Source: Flavobacteriales bacterium UBA3431 (GTDB taxonomy: Bacteria; Bacteroidota; Bacteroidia; Flavobacteriales; Schleiferiaceae). Taken from it: a DNA stretch of 45,726 nt. This document shows positions 24,230 through 34,204 of the stretch, in pieces. Within the stretch, counting starts at the first letter, position 1; each line of letters opens with the position of its first letter. Made by a program: the position numbers and the translations under genes. The notes beneath the pieces were generated by a model. It had not been told where the DNA came from. It worked only from the letters and a program-made list of their open reading frames with translations, and ran no database searches. The DNA lies in assembly GCA_002381225.1 (NCBI GenBank), contig DFSS01000054.1, forward strand, positions 1 through 45,726. The letters run 5' to 3'.

Positions 24230-25531
24230 ATGGAGGTTATTCGGAACACGTTAAAATTCATTTGGTTCCTCGCCCTGGTGGCGGGGAATTTTTCGCTTTG
24301 GGGTCAGGCGCCGGAGCGCATTCGGATTATGACCTACAATCTGCTTAACTACCGCAACATCACCAGCTACTGTCCAAGTAGCAGCAACAACCCCGTTACC
24401 AAGGAAGGCTACCTCGGGACCATCGTAGATTACACACAACCTGACCTGCTGATTTGCAATGAAGTAAACGGGGACAACGCCACGCCGCATGGTCGCATCC
24501 TTACCTACAGCCTCAATGTCAATGGCGAAACACGCTGGGAAAAGACGGATTTCTTTTCCAACGGTTCGTCCCTGATGAACGGCATTTACTACGACCAAAA
24601 CAAGCTGGGGCTACTCGACCAAGACATCATCACCAAGGATGTCAGCAACCAGAATCTGGTGCGCGGCATTGACGTGAAGCGCTTCTACTACAAAGACAGC
24701 TTGCTGTACATCAACCCGGATACGGTCATTTTTACCGTTTTTGCGGCGCATTTAAAGGCCGGCTCCACGGCCAGCGACATCGCCGATCGGGCACGTGAGA
24801 CCGCGGCCCTGATGGCCTACCTCCAATCCCACAATGTGGGGAACTATTACTTCTTGGCAGGAGACCTCAACATGCCCAAGAGCCAAGAAACGGGCTTCCA
24901 AAACTTGCTCAATCCCAGTACGAGCAGCATTCGCTTTAACGATCCGGAGAATCAACCCGGAAACTGGAACAACAACTACACTTTCCGAAATCTGCATACC
25001 CAAAGCACCCGAGACGGCGCCACCAACAACGGGTGCTTTTCGGGCGGAGGGTTGGACGACCGCTATGACCACGTCCTTTTCAACGACAACGTGGCCAATG
25101 GCTCTGGAAAGATGACCTATGTGGCAGGTTCCTTGACGCCCGTGGGCAACGATGGGCTGCACTTCAATTCGTCCATCAATTCGCCGACCAATAATTCTGT
25201 ACCCGCCAATGTGTTGACGGCCTTGTACGAGATGAGCGACCACCTGCCCGTGTACGTGGACATCGACGTGGAGCGCTTGCAGATTTCCCTGGATGAGACG
25301 CATGCCCTACCGGTCCAAATTTTAGGCAACCGCCAAGACGGCTACTGGGTAGAGGTGAGCCAAACCGCCATGGGTTCGACCTGGCGCTGTGTGGACCTTT
25401 TGGGCCGAACACTCTTAAGTGGCCGCGTTTCGTCGCTTCGCTTTCCCATGGGGCTGCCGACCTCTTCGGGGCTGGTGCTCTTTGTTCTTGAACCGCAGGG
25501 GCGCCTGCAAAGCACCCTCAAGTTGCCATGA
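24230..25531 (+). CDS. secreted endonuclease/exonuclease/phosphatase (EEP) family protein
   Basis: The 433-residue protein has a signal peptide (about residues 1-25) and a complete-looking EEP metal-dependent hydrolase domain. It shows RIMTYNLLNYRN (Asn), LLICNEVNG (Glu), FAAHLKAGS (His), FLAGDLNMP (Asp/Asn), DDRYDHVLF (Asp) and the terminal SDHLPVYVDI (Asp-His pair). The EEP fold cleaves phosphodiesters or phosphomonoesters (DNases, phospholipases, phosphatases). The last 75 residues (WRCVDLLGRTLLSGR to the terminal STLKLP) resemble a degenerate T9SS type A sorting domain. I start it at 24230, after the terminator and promoter; the longer frame lies within them. The stop overlaps the next gene by ATGA. 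Best guess: extracellular nuclease. Confidence 0.88.
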   Translation: MEVIRNTLKFIWFLALVAGNFSLWGQAPERIRIMTYNLLNYRNITSYCPSSSNNPVTKEGYLGTIVDYTQPDLLICNEVNGDNATPHGRILTYSLNVNGETRWEKTDFFSNGSSLMNGIYYDQNKLGLLDQDIITKDVSNQNLVRGIDVKRFYYKDSLLYINPDTVIFTVFAAHLKAGSTASDIADRARETAALMAYLQSHNVGNYYFLAGDLNMPKSQETGFQNLLNPSTSSIRFNDPENQPGNWNNNYTFRNLHTQSTRDGATNNGCFSGGGLDDRYDHVLFNDNVANGSGKMTYVAGSLTPVGNDGLHFNSSINSPTNNSVPANVLTALYEMSDHLPVYVDIDVERLQISLDETHALPVQILGNRQDGYWVEVSQTAMGSTWRCVDLLGRTLLSGRVSSLRFPMGLPTSSGLVLFVLEPQGRLQSTLKLP

Positions 25532-27657
25532 GAAAGCTACACCTGACTCTCGCTACCTGGATGCTGGGCACCGGCTTCGTGCACGGCCAGAACTTCGTGG
25601 AGAAACTGACCAACGCCAGCAACGTTCGCATGACGGTGACCAATGTAGGCACCTTTGGCAACGCCTTCCGAGGCTACAAAGACGGCACAGGAAATCCGTC
25701 GGGCGAATACCCAGCAGGATCTGGAACGGAGCATCTGTTCGAGTCAGGTATTTGGATCGGCGGCATCGATGGGAGCGGTACCGTGCGAGTGAGCACCTCC
25801 GCCTACGATGCGCCGCAAGGTTATGCACCGGGCCGTGGAGGCTTTGAGTTCACCAATTCCATGGGTGGCATGCAGGAGATTTCCTCGCTGCGGGACAATC
25901 CCAATTTCCGCCCTGAGGCCGTCTCGCACCAGGACTTCAAGAGCACCTTTACGGATGCCAACTTACTTGTTCCCGGAACGTCCATACCCATCAGCGGCCA
26001 CACGACGCCCATGGGCTTGGAAGTGACCATGGAGACCTACAACTGGAATTACCGGTTTTCGGACTTTTTTGTCATCGCCAACCTCACGATAAAAAACGTG
26101 GGCCTCGAAACCTATGACGACCTCCACATTGCCCTATGGGCCAACACGGTGGTGCGCAACATCAACGCCACCCCAGCCGGTTCGGGGGGAGCGGTCTTCT
26201 ACTCGCAAGGTGGAAATGGATTTTTGGACAGCCTGCACATGGCCTATTGCTACGATGCGACAGGCGACGTGGGCTTGACCGATTCCTACATCGGCCAAAA
26301 ATTCTTGGGCGCCGAAGACAAAAACGGGTTCAAGCACCCAGACATCACGCCGGGGTTCAAGGACCACTACAACGCGTGGATTTTTAACAATTCGGGGCAG
26401 GCGCTCTTCTTTTTCCCTACCTCGGATCCGCAGCGCTACGTGAAGATGACTGAGGGCCTCAACCAAAACCCCTGCTGGGATGATCCCCAAGGTGTGGATT
26501 GCCAAAACGGTGTCGGCATGAACATCCAAGGCTTGTTGAATGCAAGTGGTAACCGTTCGGACCTCGTGAGCGTGGGCCCATTTAGCGCCTTTGCACCCGG
26601 CGACGAAATCACCCTCGCCTTCGCCTTCGTCATGGGCAAGAAAGTGGACGATGGCCAGCCCAATAGCGCCAACACCGCGGCCCAAAAAGCGCGCTTTATC
26701 AGCAACGCCGAATGGGCCCAAGTCGCCTACAACGGCGAAGACATCAACTTCAACGGCCTTTTAGATGAAGGCGAAGACCGCGACGGAAACGGCAAAATCA
26801 CCCGCTTTATTCTGCCTAGCCCCCCCGACGCCCCGCGCATGCGCGCCGTCCCCGGTGACCACCGCATTGACCTCTTTTGGTCCCGCAATGCCGAAGAAAG
26901 TGTGGACCCCATCACTCAGAAGAAGGACTTTGAGGGCTACCGAGTCTACCTGAGTCGATTGGGCTTTGATGTGGAAGGCAGCCAAAACCTCTCCGAAGAT
27001 TTTGTTCGCGCCGCTGAGTACGATTTATCGGGCAATGGCCTCTTCTACGAAACCGGCCTATCAGACATTGCCCTTCCCGAACCCCTATACTTTGCGGGCG
27101 ACACCACCGCCTACCACTACCACTATGCCTTGGAGGGCCTACCCAACGGGTGGCAGCATGCGGTAGCCGTAACCGCCTTTGACCAAGGAAATCCAGACAC
27201 CCAACTGGAATCGTTGGAGTCCAGCTTTTTGGCGAATGATGTGCGGGCTTTTGCGGGCACCCCTGCGAACCCGAGCATGAAGAACTTCCCTCCCTTCGTC
27301 TACCCCAACCCGTATTACGCAGGGGCCGCCTGGGAGGGCCAATCCAATTTCCAAGAAGAATCCCGCAAGTTGGTCTTCGCCAACCTCCCCGCCGATTGCC
27401 GCATCACCATTACGTCCCCTGCTGGCGACGTCATGGACCAGTTTGAGCACCACGCGGACTACCAAGGGGGCGACATTCGCTGGTTCCAAACCTTTGCAGG
27501 GGAATCCGCCCAAGACCGCGTCTTCTCAGGCGGAGAACATGCCTGGGATTTACTGACCGACCAAAGCCAAATCCTCGCCCGAGGACTCTATTTCTACGCC
27601 GTACAAGACCTCCTAACAGGAGAGCTCTTCACTGGCCAATTCACCGTTTTAAAATGA
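25528..27657 (+). CDS. large secreted protein with Fn3-like and FlgD-Ig-like C-terminal domains
   Basis: The 709-residue product has a signal peptide (MRKLHLTLATWMLGTGFVHGQ). A long beta-rich N-terminal half (to about residue 400) has no family I can name. A calcium-loop-like stretch follows, INFNGLLDEGEDRDGNGKIT (about 411-430), then a fibronectin-III-like domain (PPDAPRMRAVPGDHRIDLFWSRN, EGYRVYLSR). The C-terminus from FVYPNPYYAG to ARGLYFYAVQDLLTG resembles FlgD-Ig/T9SS-type sorting regions. Such proteins are often encoded beside PorV/PorQ-family barrels and TonB receptors in Bacteroidota and related phyla, as here. It is joined to both neighbours by ATGA overlaps. No catalytic residues recognised; role unknown, probably a surface or extracellular scaffold. 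Confidence 0.8.
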   Translation: MRKLHLTLATWMLGTGFVHGQNFVEKLTNASNVRMTVTNVGTFGNAFRGYKDGTGNPSGEYPAGSGTEHLFESGIWIGGIDGSGTVRVSTSAYDAPQGYAPGRGGFEFTNSMGGMQEISSLRDNPNFRPEAVSHQDFKSTFTDANLLVPGTSIPISGHTTPMGLEVTMETYNWNYRFSDFFVIANLTIKNVGLETYDDLHIALWANTVVRNINATPAGSGGAVFYSQGGNGFLDSLHMAYCYDATGDVGLTDSYIGQKFLGAEDKNGFKHPDITPGFKDHYNAWIFNNSGQALFFFPTSDPQRYVKMTEGLNQNPCWDDPQGVDCQNGVGMNIQGLLNASGNRSDLVSVGPFSAFAPGDEITLAFAFVMGKKVDDGQPNSANTAAQKARFISNAEWAQVAYNGEDINFNGLLDEGEDRDGNGKITRFILPSPPDAPRMRAVPGDHRIDLFWSRNAEESVDPITQKKDFEGYRVYLSRLGFDVEGSQNLSEDFVRAAEYDLSGNGLFYETGLSDIALPEPLYFAGDTTAYHYHYALEGLPNGWQHAVAVTAFDQGNPDTQLESLESSFLANDVRAFAGTPANPSMKNFPPFVYPNPYYAGAAWEGQSNFQEESRKLVFANLPADCRITITSPAGDVMDQFEHHADYQGGDIRWFQTFAGESAQDRVFSGGEHAWDLLTDQSQILARGLYFYAVQDLLTGELFTGQFTVLK

Positions 27658-29882
27658 TCAATCTCTCCACTATGAAACGTTTTCTCACCATTTGTGTAGG
27701 CCTTTTAAGTGTGGCCACGTTTGGCCAAGCCTTGCCTTACACCTCCATCACGAACATCCAGTACGTTTCCGCCACCGATCTAGCGAATTGCAATGACACC
27801 TCCGCCTACCTCGGCGATACCGTCATGACCTATGGCATCGTGGTGACGCCGGGTGATCGTTCCGAAGTGGCCTCAGGCTCCGTTCAAGGAGGCCACCGTC
27901 CCTTCCTGTTCATTGTAGATACGGTAGCCCAGGGTGCTGCAGGCGCTTGGCGCGGCATGGAAGTCATGGGAGTATACACCAATGCTCAAGGTCAGCTGCT
28001 CCCTATTCCCAATATTGAATACCTGATTCCCGGTGACCTGGTCAAGGTGGTGGGCCGAGTGGGTGTCTACAACAACGGCAACCAGTTGGAAACCATCGAT
28101 GCCAACTCTATCCAGGTTATGGGCTCACGTCCCCTTCCCACCCCAGCTCAAATCACGGTAGGCGACCTAAATGATCCTTTGCGTGTCAACATTCTGACCA
28201 CCGGTGAGCAATGGGAAAACAGCTTTGTCGAATTCAACAACGTTACCGTTACAGAAGTCATTCCATTTTCAGGCAACCGCATTAGCTTCAATGTGGTCGA
28301 TGGCAATGGCAATAAGATCAACGTTTCGGATCGCTTTTTGGCCCAAAAGCTCCCTTCTTGGCAAACCGTAAACCCCTATTCCCCCCAAAGCACTGGATCC
28401 TTCGTAACCCCTGTTCCGGGTACGTTCTACTCCAGTTTGAAAGGGGTGGTTCGCCACGATGGCAATGGATGCTTGGTAGGTTCTGGATCAAGGGGTTACG
28501 AATTGAACCCTTTCGATTCCACCCACTACGTCATTGCCTATGCTCCTCCCTATATCTCCAACTTTGAGCGCGATCCCATGGTCCCCACCCCCAACCAATC
28601 GGTGGATCTTGTGTGCAACATCACGGATTTTGACGGGACGGTAGATTCTGTATTTGTGTATTACAGCGCGGATACGTCATTGCTTCCTACTCAGTTCACC
28701 AAAATGACCATGACATTGGCCGCAGGTTCTACCGACGAATATGAGGCTACCCTGCCCAACCAACCCTTGGGAACCTTGGTCCGCTACTACATTTTGGCCT
28801 GGGACAACGAAGGCAATGCCTCCTACTACCCCACTACCCCTGTAGGCCAAACTCAGCCCAATGTCGACTACTACACGGTTCGACAGAACGGAGCGATTAT
28901 CCAAGACCTGCAGTTCACCCTTTCTAGCAATGGCAACAGCCCGTACATGGGACAAAACGTCACGGTTAAAGGCATCGTCACGGCGTCCACCAAGCAACAC
29001 GACTTGGGCTTCTTGTACATCCAAGACGCAGGCGGCGGCCCTTGGAGCGGTATATGGTGTGTCGGTTCGGGCATCACGCAATTCTTCCGCGAAGAGGAAG
29101 TGATCGTGAGTGGAACAGTAGAAGAATACTATGGCATGACCCGTTTGAACGTGGCATCCATCAGCAAGACAGGCAACCGCATGATGCCTGTGGCCTCCGT
29201 TGTGAACCCTTCCGACAGTGCCGAAAAGTACGGCTACGCCTGGGAGCAGTGGGAAGGCTGTTTGGTTCGCTTGGAAGATCCGGCCCAACAGAAGTTGCAC
29301 ATTGCTCAAACCAACCTGGGCTTTGGAGACTATGCGGTATCCAATACCCCTGGTGCGGGCTACTGGAACCGAGCCCTCGTTTTGGCGGGACGTCAATCGG
29401 CCACCTCCTTTAGTTCCCTGTACGTACAGCTCGTGACCAACGCCGCCTACGACACGTTGGACGGCAGCATGGAGGTGACCCCCATCGTGGTGAGCGATAC
29501 CATGAACATGGATGCCGTGGAAGGCATATGCTTCTATGGCTTTAGCAACTACCGTGTCCTTCCGCGTAACAACGATGACTTCATCGGCATCAACGTTGCT
29601 TTGGACACGACGGATCTGCCTCAGAGCACCGTGGGCATCCTCCATCCCGATGCCTTGCAGGTGCGTGCCTACCCCAACCCCGGCCGCGAGACACTCGTGA
29701 TCGAAGCCGAGGCGGGCGCCACCTTCCAGCTCATAGATGCTATGGGGCGTCCCGTTTCTGAAGGCCGATTGACCCAAAACCGCGGTACCATAGCGGTGGG
29801 ACATTTGGGCCGAGGCACCTACCTCTTGGTTGTGGATAAAGACGGCCAGCGCCAAGTCCTACGCATCGCCTTGATCGACTAA
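27654..29882 (+). CDS. T9SS-sorted OB-fold-domain secreted protein
   Basis: The 742-residue protein has a signal peptide (KRFLTICVGLLSVATFGQ). A first OB-fold-type region follows (about 30-220: YLGDTVMTYGIVVTPGD, YLIPGDLVKVVGRVGVYNN), then an Ig-like middle domain (about 300-400: PPYISNFERDPMVPTPNQSVDL), and a second OB-fold region (about 420-620: NVTVKGIVTASTKQHDLGFLYIQDAGG, EEEVIVSGTVEEYYGMTRLNV). It ends in a clear T9SS type A sorting domain (AYPNPGRETLVIEAEA to VLRIALID). OB-folds of this type accompany extracellular nucleases (YhcR/ExeM). The ATG at 27654 overlaps the previous stop; the ATG at 27672 is an alternative. It has no EEP active site, so it probably binds rather than cuts. Confidence 0.85.
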   Translation: MINLSTMKRFLTICVGLLSVATFGQALPYTSITNIQYVSATDLANCNDTSAYLGDTVMTYGIVVTPGDRSEVASGSVQGGHRPFLFIVDTVAQGAAGAWRGMEVMGVYTNAQGQLLPIPNIEYLIPGDLVKVVGRVGVYNNGNQLETIDANSIQVMGSRPLPTPAQITVGDLNDPLRVNILTTGEQWENSFVEFNNVTVTEVIPFSGNRISFNVVDGNGNKINVSDRFLAQKLPSWQTVNPYSPQSTGSFVTPVPGTFYSSLKGVVRHDGNGCLVGSGSRGYELNPFDSTHYVIAYAPPYISNFERDPMVPTPNQSVDLVCNITDFDGTVDSVFVYYSADTSLLPTQFTKMTMTLAAGSTDEYEATLPNQPLGTLVRYYILAWDNEGNASYYPTTPVGQTQPNVDYYTVRQNGAIIQDLQFTLSSNGNSPYMGQNVTVKGIVTASTKQHDLGFLYIQDAGGGPWSGIWCVGSGITQFFREEEVIVSGTVEEYYGMTRLNVASISKTGNRMMPVASVVNPSDSAEKYGYAWEQWEGCLVRLEDPAQQKLHIAQTNLGFGDYAVSNTPGAGYWNRALVLAGRQSATSFSSLYVQLVTNAAYDTLDGSMEVTPIVVSDTMNMDAVEGICFYGFSNYRVLPRNNDDFIGINVALDTTDLPQSTVGILHPDALQVRAYPNPGRETLVIEAEAGATFQLIDAMGRPVSEGRLTQNRGTIAVGHLGRGTYLLVVDKDGQRQVLRIALID

Positions 29883-29889
29883 GTTTCGC

Positions 29890-31374
29890 ATGGGCTTCGC
29901 ACTTTTCCCTGTTCGCAGCGCCCGCACCTTTCGTGCGGCCAGCCTTCTCCTGGCGTTCATCGCCATGGGTGGGATGGGCTGTGACCGCGGCGAAGCCATT
30001 GACAACATCGCCCCGGAAACGCATTTGGCCGTAAAGTCCATTGAACGCTTCGGGGCGGACCGACTCAACTCGAAAGTGAGCATGAGCTGGTACGGAACCG
30101 ACGTGGACGGCTATGTTACCGGCTATGAGCTCTCCCTGGACGGCACGACCTGGAAGCACAGCACCAAGCAAGACAGTGTCTTTCTTTTTTCCATTCCAGC
30201 GGGCAGTGACACGGCGGACATCACGTTGTACGTTCGGGCCATAGACAACCAAGGGCAGCGCGATGAGAGTCCCGCCAGCCTGGTCTTCCCGCTGAAGAAC
30301 GCCCCGCCCGCAGCCGAAGTGGACCAGGCATCGCAGTCCTTGGGCACTGCCTTGGGCGTCTTAACCTACCGCTGGACCGCGACGGACCCCGACGGCAATG
30401 AGACGATTGCGGGGGCGGAGATCCGAATGAACAATGGCACCTGGTATACCATCGACCCCAAGCAACCCATGCTCACCTTTGTGTTGGAGCCGGATGCGGG
30501 GGGCGGCATGGGGCCCACGGCATCCCTCTTTTATGGCAATGCGGTGCAGCCCGCCTTCACTGGCCTAGATGGCTTACAAGAAAGTGGAGGAAACATTTTC
30601 CAAGTGCGCTTGACGGATATCGCTGGTGCGACGAGTGAAGTGGATTCAGCCCTAGAGGTAACCTTGCTACGCCCGACGTCAGATTTGCTGGTTATCAGCG
30701 GGCAAACTGCCTCGGTCACATCCAGCTACCAAGGCTGGCTCAATGCCCTGACCCTGAGCTACGACCTGCTTGACCTCAATGCCAACAGCGGTGAGGCCCG
30801 TCCCTACTACTGGAATCCGACGTTCAAGCATATTTTGTCCCAGTACGACCGCGTGTTGGCTGTGACCAATTCGGACAATGCCCTCGATCCCGTGACAGGC
30901 GCGACACAGCCTCTTTTGGCGCACATGGCTCAAGCCCTACAAGCCTTCACAACCCAGGGAGGCAAGCTCATGACGAGCACGGCTTTTGGGCCCAACACGG
31001 ACTTCACGCCCTACATCGGAGCCTTTCCCATGGACGGCATAGTAACCTCCTCGGGCCAGGTGCGCTTGGTACCCGATTCGGCCTTGGTGCCGCAGGTAAG
31101 CGGCAACTACCCAGATCTCCATCCCAGCTCCATTGTGATTGGCATTAGCCCTCTAGTGGCGTCCGCCGATGCAGACGTTTTTTACCGCGCTCAATTGACC
31201 AAACTCAGCGGATGGCAGGGCGACAATTTGGTGGCAGTACGCCGAAAGTACCTCGGCAACCCGGCCCACATAAACGAAGTCTTCTTCTCTGTTGAGCTCC
31301 ACCGTGTCGCCTCCAGCAGCCAAGCCATGGAAGACTTGCTTGAACAAATTCTCGTCTATGACTTTGCCTGGTAA
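29890..31374 (+). CDS. lipoprotein with Fn3/Ig-like domains, unknown function
   Basis: The 494-residue product has a long basic N-region and lipobox MGGMGC (Cys31), so it should be lipid-anchored. Two Ig/Fn3-like domains follow (about 45-135, with VSMSWYGTDVDGYVTGYELSLDG; 140-260, with TYRWTATDPDGNE). The C-terminal half (about 265-494) contains LLVISGQTASVTSSYQGWLNAL, RVLAVTNSDNAL and AFTTQGGKLMTSTAFG. This resembles the Rossmann-like glutamine-amidotransferase fold seen at the ends of some surface proteins, but I see no catalytic Cys-His pair. It starts seven bases after the previous stop, and the next gene begins inside its 3' end (17-base overlap). Confidence 0.78.
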   Translation: MGFALFPVRSARTFRAASLLLAFIAMGGMGCDRGEAIDNIAPETHLAVKSIERFGADRLNSKVSMSWYGTDVDGYVTGYELSLDGTTWKHSTKQDSVFLFSIPAGSDTADITLYVRAIDNQGQRDESPASLVFPLKNAPPAAEVDQASQSLGTALGVLTYRWTATDPDGNETIAGAEIRMNNGTWYTIDPKQPMLTFVLEPDAGGGMGPTASLFYGNAVQPAFTGLDGLQESGGNIFQVRLTDIAGATSEVDSALEVTLLRPTSDLLVISGQTASVTSSYQGWLNALTLSYDLLDLNANSGEARPYYWNPTFKHILSQYDRVLAVTNSDNALDPVTGATQPLLAHMAQALQAFTTQGGKLMTSTAFGPNTDFTPYIGAFPMDGIVTSSGQVRLVPDSALVPQVSGNYPDLHPSSIVIGISPLVASADADVFYRAQLTKLSGWQGDNLVAVRRKYLGNPAHINEVFFSVELHRVASSSQAMEDLLEQILVYDFAW

Positions 31375-34204
31375 GAAGCTGCTTTGGACTCTCGTCCTTG
31401 TGCTCGCCACCCTCAGTGGATGGGCGCAGAAGACGGGCATTTTGCGCGGCACCGTGACCGACGCCGAAACCGGCGAAACCCTTCCCAACGTGGGCATCAC
31501 CTTGGTGGGCACCTACCTAAGCGCGGTCACTGACTTCGACGGCAAGTACCAAATTCCTGGCGTGCCCGCAGGCGACTACAGCATGAAGGTGCAGGTCCTA
31601 GGCTATGGCACGCAGGTAATTAATGGCCTTAGGGTAGAGGGCGGGAAAATTGTTCAGCGCAACATCAAACTGAGCTCTTCCGTAGATGTATTGCAAACGG
31701 TGACCGTCCTGGGCCAGCGTTCCCAAGTGGACCTGGAGTCCGCCAAGAGCGAACGCTCCATCACGGGCGACGATATTGCGCAGATGAACGTTCGGTCCGT
31801 GGAGGAAGTTGTCTCCCTCCAGGCCGGCGTGGCCAAGACCAACGACGGCATCCAAATTCGGGGCGCCCGTGTGTACGAAACCGAATACCTTGTCGACGGC
31901 ATCTCCGCGCAGGACCCCTTGGCGGGAACTGGTTTTGGCGTTCGGGTACAATCCTCCGCCATTCAAAGCGTGAAGGTCACGACAGGCGGCGCATCGGCTG
32001 AATTCGGTGGCGGCTCCTCCGGCGTTATTTCGACCCGCATTCGCGAGGGCGGCGACCGCTTGGAAGTTTCGGGGCGCTACATGCGCGACTACCTGGGCAG
32101 CACCGACGCCGCGACCAGCTTCAATACGGACCAAGCCGAACTCAACGTCTCCTTCCCCGTTCCCGGGACGAAGCAGAAAGTGACAGTATTTAATTCGGCC
32201 ACCATGGACATCACGGATGAGTACTTCCCCACCGTGGCCGACCAGCTTCACTCCTCCCTCTTCCCCAACAATCCCGAGCAATGGGCGCCGCGCGAAAGCA
32301 ACAGCTGGACCCATACCGCAAAGGTGGGCTGGCAAATCAAGAACGGCACGAAGCTGACCGCCACCAATCAGCATTCGCTGAACATCAACCAGAATTCGCG
32401 CACCCTGCAAATTGTGGGTTTTGACGCCATTCTCGCGCCGGGCTATCAGTATGCGCGGAGCAAGAATTTGGACCTTGCAACCACCTACACGCACCACAGC
32501 AATTTGACGGCCTTGAACTTGACGCATGTCTTCAGTCCACAGTGGGGCTTGACACTGAGTGCGGGCCGAATGTTCACCAACCTACGGGCCGATGCCAATG
32601 GCCGCCCCTTCCGCACCGCGACAGTGGATGGCATTTTGGACGAAGACAACATTGCTTCTTACCCCTTGGACGTCTTCAACCCCTACGATCCCAGCGGGGT
32701 GTTCTACATCCGGCCCGGAGATGGCTTGGTCAATAACGGGGGCATCAGCTCTACGTGGCACGACCACTACGCCCAGGAATACACTTTGCGCGGCAAGGTG
32801 AACTACTACCCCGAAAACAAGGTGCATCAAATCGCCACCGGTTGGGAGCACCAATGGAACGAATACCAATGGGTCGACGTCACTGCCCCTTGGGTCGGTG
32901 CGCCGATTCAACTGAATGACAGCGTGAGCACGCCCAGTATCAGCATTGGTTCGAGCAATGACATATGGAAGGTGAGCCCGCAGAAGGGTGGCGCCTTTTT
33001 GGAGGACCAAATCAGCTACAAGGGCATTCAGGCCAGCTTAGGCATGCGCTTCAACTATTGGGCCCCAGGTGCCTTTGCGGACCAAGCCATCGCCGATTCT
33101 ACCGCGCCCGTCATTCCTGCCATTCGCAGTGACTACCTCGCCAAAACCTTGAGCCTCGGCGGCATGCGCTGGAAAGCGCGTCTGCTCCCTCGTGTGAACG
33201 TCTCCTTTCCGGTTCGACCCAACCACGTCCTCTATTTCAACTACGGCCACAGCATGCGCTTGCCGCACCCCCGTTTCATCTATGCCGGTTTAGATCCTGT
33301 GTACCAGGACCGAAGCTTCTTGAGTTTCTTAGGCAACCCCGACTTAGATCCGGAAGTCAACGTCTCCTACGAGGTGGGGTATAAGGCGGCCCTAACCCGC
33401 GACTTGGCCATCACCGTGGGCGCATACAACAACAACCGTTTTGACTACATCGTCTCCCGCCGCGTCATCGTCAAGGACCAAACGGGCCGCCCCGTCACCA
33501 AAACGATGTACATCAACCAGGACTACGCAAAGATTCAAGGTCTGGAACTGGGGGTGGACTACCGCTTAGGTCGCCACTTCCGCCTTTTTGGTAATGGAAG
33601 CTTCCAAGTGGCCCGCGGCAAATCGAATTCCGCACGCGAATCCGCTCTTCAAATCGAGCAAAACGGCGAAGTCTCTTTGACCCGCGAGACATTCCTCGCT
33701 TGGGACCGTCCTTGGAGCACCAACTGGGGCATCTTCTTCACGCCCGACAGCACGCTCAAACTAGGTCGCTTGAGCTTGGCGGGGCTGAGCGGCTACCTGC
33801 AATACAATGCGTCCGCGGGCTACCGCTACACGCCCTACGAATACATCGGCGTCAATGATTTGGGCCGCCCCCAGTACCAGCCGCTGATCGATCAGTATTT
33901 AAGCAAGTTGGCACAGCCTTGGCACAACGTGGACAGCAAGTGGTCTTACACGCTTTCCCGCGGGAAGTATCAGCGTGGGGCGACACTATCGGTGGAAATT
34001 AAAAACGTCTTCAATCGGAGGAATTCGCAACTCATCAATCCCGTCACGGGCCGCGCTTACGAATACGGCGATGACGTGCCCAATGAATGGCGCGATCCCC
34101 GCCCCGAATTCAACGGTCCCCAGGAATTCGGTCTGGACCCCCGCAACCCTGCCCGCTACCAGGCGCCGCGTCAAATCCTTTACGGCATCACCTTCAAGCT
34201 ATGA
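31358..34204 (+). CDS. TonB-dependent outer-membrane receptor (second)
   Basis: The 948-residue receptor starts at the ATG at 31358, 17 bases inside the previous gene; the longer frame adds an implausible extension before the signal peptide (KKLLWTLVLVLATLSGWAQ). A CarboxypepD_reg-like domain (GTVTDAETGETLPNVGITLVG) and a plug with SVEEVVSLQAGVAKTNDGIQIRG, EYLVDGISAQDPL and GGASAEFGGGSSGVISTRIREGG precede a long barrel that ends FKL. The plug closely follows the type found with PorV-family barrels rather than with SusD. Its stop overlaps the PorV-like gene as ATGA. It could take up the product of the nuclease genes, or act in export of surface proteins; the sequence does not decide. Confidence 0.9.
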   Translation: MTLPGKKLLWTLVLVLATLSGWAQKTGILRGTVTDAETGETLPNVGITLVGTYLSAVTDFDGKYQIPGVPAGDYSMKVQVLGYGTQVINGLRVEGGKIVQRNIKLSSSVDVLQTVTVLGQRSQVDLESAKSERSITGDDIAQMNVRSVEEVVSLQAGVAKTNDGIQIRGARVYETEYLVDGISAQDPLAGTGFGVRVQSSAIQSVKVTTGGASAEFGGGSSGVISTRIREGGDRLEVSGRYMRDYLGSTDAATSFNTDQAELNVSFPVPGTKQKVTVFNSATMDITDEYFPTVADQLHSSLFPNNPEQWAPRESNSWTHTAKVGWQIKNGTKLTATNQHSLNINQNSRTLQIVGFDAILAPGYQYARSKNLDLATTYTHHSNLTALNLTHVFSPQWGLTLSAGRMFTNLRADANGRPFRTATVDGILDEDNIASYPLDVFNPYDPSGVFYIRPGDGLVNNGGISSTWHDHYAQEYTLRGKVNYYPENKVHQIATGWEHQWNEYQWVDVTAPWVGAPIQLNDSVSTPSISIGSSNDIWKVSPQKGGAFLEDQISYKGIQASLGMRFNYWAPGAFADQAIADSTAPVIPAIRSDYLAKTLSLGGMRWKARLLPRVNVSFPVRPNHVLYFNYGHSMRLPHPRFIYAGLDPVYQDRSFLSFLGNPDLDPEVNVSYEVGYKAALTRDLAITVGAYNNNRFDYIVSRRVIVKDQTGRPVTKTMYINQDYAKIQGLELGVDYRLGRHFRLFGNGSFQVARGKSNSARESALQIEQNGEVSLTRETFLAWDRPWSTNWGIFFTPDSTLKLGRLSLAGLSGYLQYNASAGYRYTPYEYIGVNDLGRPQYQPLIDQYLSKLAQPWHNVDSKWSYTLSRGKYQRGATLSVEIKNVFNRRNSQLINPVTGRAYEYGDDVPNEWRDPRPEFNGPQEFGLDPRNPARYQAPRQILYGITFKL

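Noticed and set aside
31292..31357. Longer N-terminus of the second TonB receptor
   Set aside because: It is the out-of-frame end of the preceding lipoprotein gene; the signal peptide starts just after the ATG at 31358.
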